A DNA stretch of 64,000 nt from contig CM040087.1 of the NCBI GenBank assembly GCA_022496805.1, positions 27,614,253-27,678,252 of the forward strand, given 5' to 3'. A model generated the notes under the pieces. The model had not been told where the DNA came from. It saw only the letters and a list, made by a program, of their open reading frames with translations, and made no database searches. The translations under genes and the position numbers were made by a program. The stretch is from Pohlia nutans (lineage: Eukaryota > Streptophyta > Bryopsida > Bryales > Mniaceae). Shown piece by piece: positions 11,841 through 23,818 of this stretch; position 1 is the stretch's first letter; every line of letters starts with the position of its first letter.

Positions 11841-12970
11841 TTAACCCCTAAAGGACTAGGTGGACACATTGTGTCCTCGAATAATTTCATTACTTTAATA
11901 ACTTGTTTGGATTTCATAATTTTGACTCAATGTTAACTAGAGAATTGAAAATGTTCGTTACAAGAACACAAAAATCCTTTAAGATTTGCAAATACGTTGA
12001 TTGATTCATTGGGAAAAAACTAAAACGTCAACGTAGGTAAACTTGGGACATAGTACACTAAATAGGTAGATTAGTGTTAGATAATTATAAGATTTGAAAA
12101 TATTATAGATTTTTACTCTCGACAAATTTTTTTACCAAAAACATTGATTCCAATACTATTGAAAGATCCCCGTCTTGACCAATATAGAGGGTAAAAAAAT
12201 TGGTCAACAGTAAAAACTTACAACATGTTTATGTAAATTAGTGTATCTAACATTAATCTACCTATTTAGTGTAGTTAGGGCGGTTGATGATTTGGAGGGC
12301 GTTTTCACACTTGGATGTCACATTTGTAAAAATAAAAAGTGTACAATATGTAAAATACTTTCCATTACTGCATCATTAACACTATATAATAATTACAGAA
12401 AATGTTTAAATATATTTTAAATGAAATCTTTTCAAAATAATTGGAATCTTTCTACATATTTTATATTATTTTGGAATATTTTGGAATATTCCAAATATAT
12501 ATTTGAATTTTCTAAAACATTTTTGCAATGTAAAAGTTAATAACGATTACAAACACCGGCTCAACGAGTCACCAACAAGTCACCTCATCCAAACATAAAT
12601 CTTTGAGAATCAATCATTGTTGTTGTATTTAGTTTTAGAACGCCATTTTTTGTAAGCAATAGTTTTGTATGCTCCTAAACTTTCAAACGCTAATCATGGT
12701 TTTTAAATTTATGAGAAAGCTTGCAATGAATGACTTGTTGGTTTTGTTCAATTTTTTTATAAATCAACTTATGATAATACCTTATAATCATGTAATATAT
12801 ACGGTAGATTTTTAAAAAAATTGATGTACAATCTCATGACTAAGTCCTCTTTGAATTTCAACGGTGAAGTTTTCTACATGAATACCAATTAAGAGATACA
12901 ATTGCTTTTTTGAAAGCAGCACAAGAAAGTGATAAAATTTTAGGAATGAGCATGGTCCTTTAGGGGTTAA
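11841..12970. mobile_element. TTAA-bounded element, long copy with nested insertion
   Basis: It starts TTAACCCCTAAAGGAC and ends GTCCTTTAGGGGTTAA, a perfect 16-bp inverted repeat. The 14009-14932 element is a second copy in the same orientation (shared GGTGGACACATTGTG near the start and ATGAGCATGGTC near the end). This copy is longer mainly because of the insertion at 12056-12271. No transposase frame was found. Confidence 0.85.
12056..12271. mobile_element. Nested 216-bp MITE with TA target duplication
   Basis: The ends CACTAAATAGGTAGATTAGT and the inverse form a terminal inverted repeat matching at 27 of 28 positions. TA lies at 12054-12055 and at 12272-12273. The sister element near 14200-14216 reads GAGTAGTTAGGGCGG without the insert, so it preserves the empty site and proves the boundaries. 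TA duplication points to the Tc1/mariner superfamily although the ends start with CACTA. Confidence 0.85.
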
Positions 12971-13413
12971 AGCTCCCTTTCAAAAGGGTTGCTCCCACTT
13001 TGATACCCCTTGCTACAATACTATACCCACCAATAAGATTACTTTCATTCTTACAAAGAATTGCCAATAAATATTAATAAAATTATACTATGAATTTTAT
13101 AAAAAAATATTAAAAACTTAATACAAATTTTGTTACTTATGGCTAATAGAATTTTTTTTTAAAAGAATGAAAATCCTTTTTAGAATTGCGCGCAAAAAAA
13201 ATCATGAGTTTTGGGATCATATTAACTAAAACATCAATGTTCAAAGTTTTCAGTTTAAAATTGTCCAATTTAAATATAAATTTTGTATTTTTTAGTATAT
13301 GATCCAAAAATTGTCCAAAGTAGTATTTTTTCACACTTCAAATGGTTTTATATATCTTAAATTTTGAATGAACGTAAACTTATTAGTCGGTAGTGTATAG
13401 TTGGCTTGAATTG

Positions 13414-13791
13414 ATAACCCTTAAACGCCAAGGTAAGCCCCATGGGCTTATTTAAAAGAGAATAATGAAGAAAAAAGTGGATTTTTTCAACCAAATCAAG
13501 CAAGGATTGGTGCGTCGGAAAGCTACTAAAAAAACGATCTAGATTCCAAATTTGAGCCTCATTTGACAGATTGTGGAATCGTTGATAAGCAATCAAAGTT
13601 ATCAAATTGAACAAGTTTTGAGGTTGCGGCAGTTGAGATCGTTTTCTGAAAAGTGCCACAGTGCTACAGTGCCGCAATATTGCTGGCCAGCAGAGCCGTT
13701 TTTTTCCCAAAAAACCAAAAAAACCAAAAATAATGATTTTAGATGCCTTTCAAGCTACCCCACCCAGGCCCTCTTGACGTTTAAGGGTTAA
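13414..13791. mobile_element. TTAA-type inverted-repeat element
   Basis: The left end is AACCCTTAAACGCCAAG (preceded by GAT rather than TTA) and the right end is CTTGACGTTTAAGGGTTAA. The left TTAA is mutated. The unit abuts the 13789-14012 element on its right. Confidence 0.6.
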
Positions 13792-14012
13792 GGTAGAAGT
13801 ACCTAATACCACCATGAACCTAAAACCACCAACTTCTACACCATTCCTTCATTTTAGGGAGTAAATGTAAGTTGTCGGTATATGACTTAACTTTTGAGCA
13901 ATTCATGCATAAGTCATGTAATGAAAGTCTACATTTCCTTCCTGAAATGAAAGAGGGGTTTAGAAGTTGGTGGTTTTAGGTGTCGTGGTGGTAATAGGTT
14001 ATTCAACCTTAA
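13789..14012. mobile_element. Short inverted-repeat element of the 'ACCACCAA' family
   Basis: The left end TAAGGTAGAAGTACCTAATA and the right end TAATAGGTTATTCAACCTTA are inverted. Next inside both ends lie inverted CTAAAACCACCAACTTCT and AGAAGTTGGTGGTTTTAG. Related copies lie at 23049-23441 and 61867-62272. It sits exactly between two TTAA-bounded elements. Confidence 0.7.
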
Positions 14013-14932
14013 CTCCTAAAGGACCAGGTGGACACATTGTGGCCTCGAATAATTTCATTACTTGAATAACTTGTTTGGATTTCATAATTAACTAGAGAAT
14101 TGAAAATGTTCGTTTCAAGAACACAAAAATCCTTCAAGATTTGCAATTACGTTGATTGATTCATTGAGAAAAAACTAAAACGTCAACGTAGGTGAACTTA
14201 GGACAGAGTAGTTAGGGCGGTTGATGACTTGGAGGGCATTTTCACACTTGGACGTCTCATTTGTAAAAAAAAAGAAGTGTCCAATATATAAAATATTTTC
14301 CAATACTGCATCATTAATACTATAAAATAATTACGGAAAATGTTTAAATATATTTTTGATGGAATCTTTTCAGAATAATTGGAATCTTTTCTACATATTT
14401 TATATTATTTTGGAATATTTTGGAATATTCCAAATATATATTTGAATTCTTTAAAACTTTTTTGCAATGTAAAAATTAATAACGATTACAAACACCGGCT
14501 CAACGAGTCACCAACGAGTCACCAACAAGGCACTTCACCCAAACATAAATCTTTGAGGATCAATCATTGTCGTTGTATTTAGTTTTAGAACACCATTTTT
14601 TGTGAGCACTTAGATATAGTACATCTTTGTATGCTCCTACACTTTCAAACGCTAATCGTGGTTTTTAAATTTATAAGAAAGTTTGCAATGATTGACCTGT
14701 TGGTTTTATTCAAAATTTTCAAAAATCAACTTATGATAATACCTTATAATCATGTAATATATACGGTAGATTGTTCTGAAAACTATTGTACAGTTTTATG
14801 ACTAAGACCTTTTTAAACTTCAACGGTGAAGTTTTCTACATGAATACCAATCAAGAGATACAATTGCCTTTCTGAAAGCATCACGAGAAAGTGATAAAAT
14901 TTTAGGAATGAGCATGGTCGTTTAGGGGTTAA
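14009..14932. mobile_element. TTAA-bounded element, copy lacking the nested insertion
   Basis: It starts TTAACTCCTAAAGGACC and ends GGTCGTTTAGGGGTTAA, and aligns end to end with 11841-12970. The region near 14205-14216 is the empty site for the MITE inserted in the other copy. The copies differ by many scattered substitutions, so the duplication is not recent. Confidence 0.85.
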
Positions 14933-15296
14933 GCTTCCAAAGAGGACTTTCTACCGTTTTTTTTGGGTGGGACATTTCATATACGGGCTACCAGGTAGGT
15001 CGCATGGTTCCGGGTATAAGACTTCGGGTGACGCCTTCACGAGAACGGCGGCAACACTGTGCCGCAATACAGAGCACAACACCTCGCAAGCTTTGAACGC
15101 TTGCATTAATCACGATCTTTTTCCACCTCTTGCACTAATTTGCTGTAAGGTTACTGTACAGTATTGTCTACAGCTTCGCATTTCACGAAATTAGGGTTCC
15201 GAGCTCGCAGATTAGGGCTTCACCATGGCTGGCATGCGAGCCAGGCTTGAGCTGGCTTGAATCTTGACGCGCTTACCTTCCTGTTGAAGCTTCACT
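14933..15296 (+). promoter_or_regulatory. Upstream region and probable 5' leader of the RecQ gene
   Basis: GC content rises sharply from about 15000, which is typical of a promoter and leader in this window. No TATA box was identified. A short open frame at 14967-15194 has no recognisable domain. The first in-frame ATG giving the conserved N terminus is at 15297. Confidence 0.4.
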
Positions 15297-18200
15297 ATGG
15301 AGTCCGATCTGGAGCAGCAGCTGAGACTGGTGGACCAAGAGCTTCAGCAAGTACAAGGTGCGTTTGGAGAGTAATAGCCATAGCCAATTCTTGCCTCTTG
15401 CGATTACTTTGCGGTTCTTAAATATTGAAATTAGAAAGTAGTTGGAGGAGTTGAATTATATAAGATATTCTGCGTTTCAAGTATTTGTTAGGAACGGTTT
15501 TTTTCGTTCATTTGACATCAGGAGTTTTACAGTGTCAGAAAATTGTGTCATTCTGGAGCATTCTGGTTGTTTACTGTTTTTCAGCGTCATAAGTAGTATT
15601 GTAGTCGAGAGTACTTGTACAAGGTGCATTTGGAGGGTAATAGCCAATTCTTGCCTCTTGCGATTACTCTGAGGTTTTGCGGTTCTTAAATATTGAAATT
15701 AGAAAGTAGTTGAAGGAGTTGAATAATGTAAGATATCAAGTATTTGTTAGGAACGGTCTTTTTCGTGCATTTGACATCAGGAGTTTTATGATGTCAGAAA
15801 ATTGTTCTGGAGCATTCTGAATTTTTACTGTTTTTCAGCGTCATTAGTAGTATTGTAGTCGAGAGTGTGCTTGTTATCGCAACGGCTGTTGATCTCGTGG
15901 TACGCAGATCAAATACAATCGCTCATACATCATCAGGAGAGCTTGCTTGAACAACAAGCTGAACTCCAGCAATTACTCTCGTCGTGCAGGTAATATTTGC
16001 AATTATGACTCTGGAACTGGAATGGTAGTCTATTAGACTTTTGTAGCTTTACTTGTAGCTAGACTATCTGTTTATTTCGCAGTAAAATCGTCTTCATTCG
16101 TTTCTTGATAATTTATTTAGAATGTGTACACCGTAGAGATTGTAGAAACAGCATTAGGTGTCACTCACTTAATTTCTCGTTTGGTTTGTATGCAGGGATG
16201 TTGCTGCTCATGATGCGAATGGTATCGGTGCCGGAGCATCTAAATCAGGAAGAGAGGACTGGTCGGGTACCTTTGAATGGGACAAACGAGCTGCTGATAT
16301 CCGATTGAACCTTTTTGGTATCAAGTCGTATCGTCAGAATCAGCTCGAGGTACAATTTCATTATTTTTGGTTCTCAGATTGTATTACTCTTTTCCTATCT
16401 GCTGCATTGAATTTTGCATTGACTTAATTTTTTTGTTATTATTTCGGGCTACATACATGATGGCAATCCTAGTTTTCTTGTGACGAGAGATCGTGTATTG
16501 ACCAAATTCTGAACTGAATCGTGTTATTCGTTTGTGACTGGACCAGATCATTAATGCAGTAATGAGTGGAAGGGATGTAATCGTGATAATGGCAGCAGGT
16601 GGTGGAAAAAGTCTTTGTTATCAGCTACCAGCTTTATTACGCTCTGGAACGGCACTTGTGGTCAGCCCTCTACTATCCCTTATCCAAGACCAGGTATGAC
16701 CCGCTGTGTTACATCTCAGTGCATATTGTTCAAATTATTGAAATCTAAGTGTCAATTTCGTACGAAACTTTTCTTGTTGTAATTGCTGCTTCAGTCAACC
16801 TTCTAAGCGCTGTCTGTATTTGTAATTTATAAGCTGAATACTCTGTCGCACCACATGTGCAGGTGATGGGCCTCACTGCCTTGGGTATTTCAGCCAGTAT
16901 GCTCACATCAACTACATCAAAAGATGAGGAGAAGTCCATCTATAAATCCCTTGAAAAGGGGGAGGGTGATCTCAAGATCCTGTACGTGACACCTGAGAAG
17001 GTTGCGAAAAGCAAACGCTTTGTATCTAAGTTGGAAAAATGTAATCATGGCGGCCGCCTCTCTCTAATAGCTATTGATGTGAGTTGAGTCTTATCTATCT
17101 CGTGTGGATTTTATGGTTATTACCTTATTTCTTCCTATCAAGTTATGCGTATCGTTACATCAAATCGATATTGATAAGGTTTAAAAAATGTTGCAGGAAG
17201 CACATTGCTGCAGCCAGTGGGGCCATGATTTCCGTCCTGACTATAAGCAGTTGGGCATTTTAAAGAAGCAGTTCCCAAGGGTGCCTATCATAGCTTTAAC
17301 TGTGAGTGTGATCTTTCTGACACAATGTTATTTCCAACTCGTGGTGATTTTGAATTTTGCATCGCCCTGTCAGGGAGCAGTTGTAAGGCAATTAGTTTTA
17401 TATGGTTGAGGCAGCTGTGGTTATTATACTTGCAGTAGGATTAGATGCAGTTTTGTTCATATTTATTTCAATATCAAGAAATAGGATGATACAGTCTGTG
17501 GAGCTCAGGGTAAAGAGAATGTTGTGTGCAAGGCTACGGCTACAGAGCGCGTTCAAACGGACCTGAGGGAAATGTTACAGATTACACGTTGCGAGAAATT
17601 TGTCAGCACTGTGAACCGCCCCAATCTTTTTTATGAGGTGTTTAGAATCCGAATGTGCTCATATTTTTTGCAACTCAATTTACTTCAATGTGACTTGCTC
17701 ATTGATGTGATTTCTAACATTGAACTGTTGAGCGGCCCAGTTAATTTTTATGGGTTAATCTGTCAAGAATGTTCTCCTTTACTATGTAACTGCTTGCTAT
17801 GCTATAGGATTCAGACTTCTGAAATTATAAGTATTACACTTCCTTTAACCGTGTAACTTGATAGTGTGGGATTGGTGGTTATGTAGGTGCGTGAGAAGAA
17901 GTCCAACGGAAATGCAGCTATTGATGACATTGCATCATTCATCTTGGACAAGTATTCTGGTAAAGAATCAGGCATCGTGTACTGCTTTTCCCGGAAAGAA
18001 TGTGAGCAGGTATGATTAATTCTACACGTTATTCATGTTGAGGTCACATTCAAAGACATTCACCTGGAGCTTGCTATTGAGAGCTTTTTTTCTCAGATGC
18101 CTTGTTGATACTTTGTATTTACGTTGGAGTCTATATAAGTTCTACCTTCAAATATATTCGCTACTTCGTGATATGTGCCCTCAGGTTGCAGGAGAGCTTC

Positions 18201-21200
18201 GGAAGCGGGGAATTTCGGCTGCTCACTACCATGCTGACATGAATCCTGAAACTAGATCATCTGTTCATACACGGTGCAAAATCTAGCACATCTCATTATT
18301 CTGTGGAGCTATAGTTTACCTCTAAACCCCAATTATGTCAATGGAAGGTTTATGACTTGTTTTCCGTGGATTTGGTGAAAGTGTTTTCCGGTCACTTTCT
18401 GTCGTGCTAACCTGGACATGTAAGCAGTCCTTGATAGTCAAGGTTGGATTTTCGTTCTGAGAATTGAATGGGGTAAGGTAGAAGCACCACAAACTGTTAG
18501 GTACCAATTGTGGTCACCTATAATAGCACCTGTTTCAACTTCAGGAGTTCCCAATCTAGTTATCACAAGCATTAATTATGAATACCAAGTTAGCAATCTG
18601 ATTAGACTAGAAATGAAAGACAGTTATTGGTACACCCACTAACATCAATAGTGGTCTATGCATGTTACGTTTGAAAATTTATAACAAAATCATACATTGT
18701 GAAAAATTAATTAAAAACTGAGCTTGGTTATTAAATCCGAAGTTTTGTGTGCTGTAATTTTTTATCATTGAAAATCAGCGCTCCATGTAGGTTGAAATGC
18801 TTAAACTGACGGCAACTGTACCCCTTGCCTTATTTCTTGTACGATTTTCTGTAGATGGAGCACCAACAAACTCCAAGTAATTGTTGGCACGGTATGTCTC
18901 TCCCTGTTGCTGAAAAAATCCCAGATCTTATCCCAGATTAGTGATTGCATAATTCTGAATGTCACAATGTACTGCTTCGTTCAAAATGTAAGTCATTGTG
19001 CATCAAATAATCCCAACTCTTTTTGACGAGGATTCCTCTCTTTAAAAGACTTTTTGATTGCTTGATATTTCTCAAGCAGTTCCCTTTTACTGAACAAGCA
19101 AGAAGTATCACTTATGTTACTCTTATGGTGTTTTTTTATTCAAGTTCTTATTCTTGTACCATGGGGGTTGACTCGCTGTGTAGGTAGCTTTCGGAATGGG
19201 TATCAACAAACCTGATGGTGAGATCCTTGAGGGTTTTCTGCATTATTCTTGAGTCACACCTGTCTAGTCATCTTTGATGTTTAGGTGATGTTCCTAGATA
19301 TTTGAAAGGCAGAGCTGTTGATTTGTTTCATTTTGGCTGTAGTCTTCAATCATTTTGACCTTTACCTGTTTGCAGTGCGGTTTGTTATTCATCATAGTCT
19401 CAGCAAGTCATTGGAGACCTATTATCAGGTAGTCTCAAATCTACCCTGCAGATCATCTTTTGGAAAATACTATCTGGTTGGATGAAGTTACTAATATCTC
19501 AAGTCAAAATATGACAGGAAAGTGGTCGTGCAGGTCGAGATGGGCTTCCTGCTCATTGCCTTCTTTACTTCAGGCCGGCTGACCTTCCTCGGCAGGTGAG
19601 TACCTGTTAGATTTGAGGTTTTTTACTTCAATTTAATTGGCTGACAGGCGATACAAGTGCTTCACTGTGTCTTCCGGGTTTTGTCTTCTTATGATTCTCT
19701 TCAGGGGCCGTTGTTGTTATTCAATTTTTTTAACTCTGTACTCTCAGTAATAACAAAGATATATCCCATTTCTAAATCTATTGAGTTTGCTGATCATTAA
19801 TTTTTCATGTGCAATTATGCAGAGCTCTATGGTTTTTGCGGAAGTGGCAGGTCTGCACAACCTATACGCCATTTGCCGCTTCTGTCAGGTGAAATTGAAG
19901 TATTGTGTGATTACTTCATTTGAAGAGGAGAACTTTTATTACTTCTGGCTCATTGACTTTGTAAATGGAAACTTTTCTAAAGTAGGTATTGTGATGGTGT
20001 ATTATATCAATGATTGAGTTTAAAATACTTCTTGGTGGAAAATTTACAGTCCAAGCGTTCATGCCGCCGTGCTGCTTTCTTTCGACATTTTGGGGAGAGG
20101 ATTCAGGAGTGTAATGGTAATCAATAATCAATTCCATGAAAGATGTTCTGTGACGTCTTCAATTATTACTCTGCTATGGTTTTTTAGGATGCAAACATCT
20201 GTGACGTTGAATGTAGAGCCACTCAATTGGCTTCAAATTTTAGCTTGGTATGGCTTTGTAATGCTGGATGTTTCCAGTACACATGCTTTCTTCAAAGGTT
20301 TGACCTGCATGCAATTTGCCTTGACACAACTGCCTGTTCCCAGGCATGTGTGACAACTGCGCTTTCACTAAGGAGATTGTAGACAAGGACGTTACAGGTG
20401 TGTTTTCATCCCTACTTCATGAGATGACGTTTCCGGCGAGGGATATTTACATCGTTTAGAATACATTTGTGTGTTATTGGAACTTGAAGTGTGGTTATTG
20501 TCAAACACATACTCATTTGAGAATGGAGGCATCGTGCAGACCATGCTAGGTCACTGGTGACGATGGTGAAGGAATCAAGTGGTGTCGATCAGAAGTCGAC
20601 AATGTTGCAGCTTGTGGATTTATGGAGAAAATCTGGTAGTCTTGTTAGAATCCTCTCAGATTTTCATTGCATGTTGAAAGTTCCTATAAGCATTGAGCAT
20701 TTCTCTCGTTCACTTAAGTCTACAGTAATTGAAAGAATTGGATTTTTATTTTTTGTTTTTTGTTTTGTTTGTAACCTGGGCTGCAGTGAAAGCTCACTTT
20801 ATGTGGTGTATGGAACAGATGCTCAACACGCAAAAGCCTTGAGTAAAGATGATGTGGAGCGTGTCATTGTGCAGCTTATTCTGGATGGAATTTTGGTAGC
20901 ATTTCTTGACTCTGGGTTTACCTTTATGAATACAAATGGTAGTGACCTCGGTGTTTAGCTGTGAATGTCTGTTGACTTAATGTTTGGCAATTATATGTCA
21001 TTTAAGAACTTCCATTCTACAGCTCTGAGCTAATGCTTTGAAGCATGCGTATTATTCCATGCAGGTGATAGTATATTTCAGCTGCTAACTGCACTGTTAT
21101 GTTACAGAAAGAGGAGTTTGCACATACAGCTTATGCCACAAATGCTTATGTGGCGTTGGGAACTGGTTGGAGGGGTCTTCTGCAAGGTAATTTCGTTCAG

Positions 21201-22459
21201 TCTCTCTCGGCGTGCTTATAACCTAAATATTCCTAAGCCTTATGCAAGGTTGTTCCTGTAGAGCTTGTTCTTAGTACGGCTTCTGTATTGTACCGGGGGA
21301 TATTTGAACCCAAATAAGGTTAGTTTCAATCCAACTGCAGGGCAGTATTCAATTATATTGGGATTTAATGGAGAAGATGGAAGGCAGCAGAGAGATCGAT
21401 AGTCCTATTGTTCTAATTTAATTTCCTCAAATTTCAGGGATAGGTCATAAAACAGTAAAACTGGAGATCGTTCAAGGAGTACAAAGTGCAAAAAAGAAAT
21501 CTAAGGCAACTACTGCAGCAATCAGGGAGGATGAAATGGTGCATACTGGACTGGGATTGGTTTTGGATGAATTGCGGCAGAATCTTGCAGCTGTTCATGG
21601 AGGCATATTTCCTCATTCAGTGCTCTCGTCTCAGAACATATCCTTGCTCGTGTCTCAGAAACCTCTTACTATGGATGAGGTACCGCTAATCTTCCTTGTA
21701 CAATGTAGTAATGTTTCTCTTCAGAAATCTTATAGAGATCTGTTTTTAAAATCTTTTACAATTTCCCATAGCTCAATTCTGTTGATCTCGTTAATTTTGC
21801 AGCTGGAGGGGGTGCTTGGAAAAAGGATAGCTGAGCAGTACGGAAATGAAATACTAGTAGCAATTACAGATTATCTAGAGGAACATCCGGAGGATGCTAC
21901 AGACAATGCGGGCCCTTGGGTTGCTCCAAAAGCTAAAAGGGTTGCTGAAGGTCCTGCAATTGGTATTAGCAAAGCTGCATCAACGAAACAAGGTATACGG
22001 ATTACTGAAGGTTCTACTTCACATACAACTACCAAAGCCCCTTCAACTAGGCAAGGTAAGCGCGTTGCCGAAGGTCCTGAACGCACTACTACCAAATCCC
22101 AATCAATCAAAGATTACCTAGTCAAGGCTGATGCAGAGTCTGTCCCAAGGACGACTACAAAAGATCAACCAGTCGCTGAAGGCTCTGGGCCCAGCACCAC
22201 CAAAACCCCAACCAAAAGACTTTCTCTACGAAGACCAGCTAGTAGTACGCCTGTACCTGCTACACAAAAGGAAGACCGCAAGCAGGAGTCAACAAAGACC
22301 CCTCCTCAAAGGAGTGAATGCATAGACCTTGATAGTGATAGTGATCAGGAAGAGGGTCAGCCTCCAGCGAATAACAACAACTCGGAAGACGTGATTGAAG
22401 AAACCACTTCTGAAGAGGAGGATGAATTTTCTTTGTTCAAGCGAGTAAGAAGAAAATAA
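15297..22459 (+). CDS. RECQL2: RecQ-family ATP-dependent DNA helicase, RECQL2-like, 21 exons
   Basis: Exons: 15297-15357, 15908-15989, 16196-16349, 16547-16693, 16863-17078, 17197-17301, 17533-17637, 17887-18009, 18185-18273, 18855-18891, 19184-19217, 19376-19428, 19518-19595, 19823-19888, 20050-20116, 20344-20397, 20540-20635, 20819-20895, 21108-21186, 21438-21679, 21803-22459. All frames join, giving 873 residues. RecQ enzymes unwind DNA 3' to 5' in repair and recombination. An N-terminal Gln/Leu-rich coiled coil resembles RECQL2/RECQ1 proteins. Walker A is [14 protein letters not shown] (Lys120). The DEAH box (D220-H223) is split by intron 5 and followed by [14 protein letters not shown]. 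Later come [35 protein letters not shown] and the zinc-binding set CRFC, SCRR and CDNC. An HRDC domain lies at about 605-690. The ~170-residue tail is Thr/Ser/Lys-rich with repeated VAEGP-type units, then acidic, and ends in KRVRRK, a likely nuclear signal. The tail makes it longer than the ~705 residues I recall for the Arabidopsis protein. Confidence 0.95.
15351..15866 (+). repeat. Tandem duplication that includes the exon 1 donor of RECQL2
   Basis: 15351-15616 is repeated at 15617-15866 with about 90% identity by eye. The first copy starts in the last bases of exon 1, so GTACAAG/GTGCG and its copy GTACAAG/GTGCA both look like splice donors. Only the first is needed for the conserved protein. 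Confidence 0.85.
18470..18670 (-). repeat. Dispersed repeat in RECQL2 intron 9, inverted copy in ABCC intron 10
   Basis: The reverse complement matches 49310-49449 plus 49662-49715 and, in part, 49835-49925 (shared GTGATAACTAGATTGG, CTCCTGAAGTTGAAACAGG and ATTTCTAGTC). This copy lacks the 198-bp GC-rich insert found in ABCC, so it records the empty site. Confidence 0.75.
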
Positions 22460-23048
22460 TTTTTGCAATCCACACGTTAGTGGATTTTGTGCAATTCTTG
22501 TCTCTCTTGTTCAAGTAAGAATCTGCTGCGAGGAGTTCTTGAAGACCTTGTTGCGACCATTGCTGACAGCCTATCCGGTCGCAATCTTGTGAGTTCTTTC
22601 TTATCTTGAATCTCTTCCTTCACTTTGAGATGCAACGATTATGTACTGTATATCTAAGTGTAAGTTTCGTGATACATGTCTTTTCCCTCAAGGGGTGTAA
22701 AGCACGGGCTTATCTTCTCTATATCAGTGTACATGCTTTCTGCATAGCTCTCCATTCAAATATTGACAACATCTGGGTCTTGATGACAACCTTGTATCAG
22801 TAACCATTCAATTTATTTACATGAAACACCAAGTAGATTGTTCTGGGAATCAGAAACAATTGTGATGTACTCAAGTGCTTTGATTCTGAGCTATTCCCCA
22901 TGGGTTCTACTGGAAACCAGTTGGGAATGTTATGCTATGAAATTTATCATACTCTAAAGGGATTCAAAGGGCCATAACCGCTTAATTTATCCGGAGCATC
23001 TGTAAGTGGCGTATAACTGTATAGGTACAGACTGGACGATATTGAGGG
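22460..23048. other. RECQL2 3' region and intergenic DNA
   Basis: The first part probably contains the RECQL2 3' untranslated region and polyadenylation sites, which I could not place. No further gene-like frame was found. Confidence 0.35.
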
Positions 23049-23441
23049 CTAAGGTAGGATGTCCTAAAACCACCACCTCCCCCAATTATGACATGTAGAC
23101 TTTTCTTGGGGCCACCACAGTTGAGACCTAAAACCACCAATTTCACTATTGAAGGAGACCAATGGCACACCAAGAAATAGTTGGTGGTTTTGGGTTAGCT
23201 CATGAGTGGAATTAGGAACAACAAAGTGTGAACATGGGGGAACCTAGAGGTTTGATTTGGGTCGCAGGTTACTTTCCACTTGGAATTTTGTATAAAATTA
23301 ACAAATGCGAATTAGATGTTGCAAATTTTTGCAATCCTCATCAAAACCTATTCCGAATGCGGTCATATTTTTTTTCGAATTTAGGACTGCCAGAAATAGT
23401 CCAGATTGCTTAAGTTGGTGGTTTTAGGACAATCAACCTTA
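23049..23441. mobile_element. Inverted-repeat element of the 'ACCACCAA' family
   Basis: The left end TAAGGTAGGATGTCCTAAAA and the right end TTTTAGGACAATCAACCTTA are inverted. The interior matches 61867-62272 in the opposite orientation (ACCAATGGCACACCAAG, TGCAAATTTTTGCAATCC, CATATTTTTTTTCGAATTTA). TAA and TTA at the edges would fit a TWA target. Confidence 0.75.
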
Positions 23442-23744
23442 TGTAAATCTCGTCAGCTTGTATTAACAGTGTCTCTCTTATTGGTTTCACATTTCTCCAG
23501 TAGTATTTGTATGGTTCTCTAATGTGGGGTCTTCAAAAAAACATAATAATCATAATGTTGACCTGAAGACCATCATGAATAAAGAGTCTGTTGGGGTTGA
23601 TTCGCGTATCTATGCCTACGGACAAGGGCAGTGAGTTCTAACCTGGGTGCTCCTTTCGGAGGTAGATTGTATTTGAACAAACACTCTTGAATCTTGATTC
23701 ACAAAGAGAGTAGAGTTCTTGCATAGTTAAATGTACTACAGTCT

Positions 23745-23818
23745 ACCCTCGATAATATGACACTCGATAATATGATAACTTCCCCTCGATAATATGACAC
23801 TTGATAATATGGTAACCT
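23745..23818 (+). repeat. Short tandem repeat of CGATAATATGA units
   Basis: Four spaced copies of (C/T)GATAATATG(A/G) with alternating ACACT, TAACT and TAACC endings. This is a local tandem array, non-coding by eye. Confidence 0.75.
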
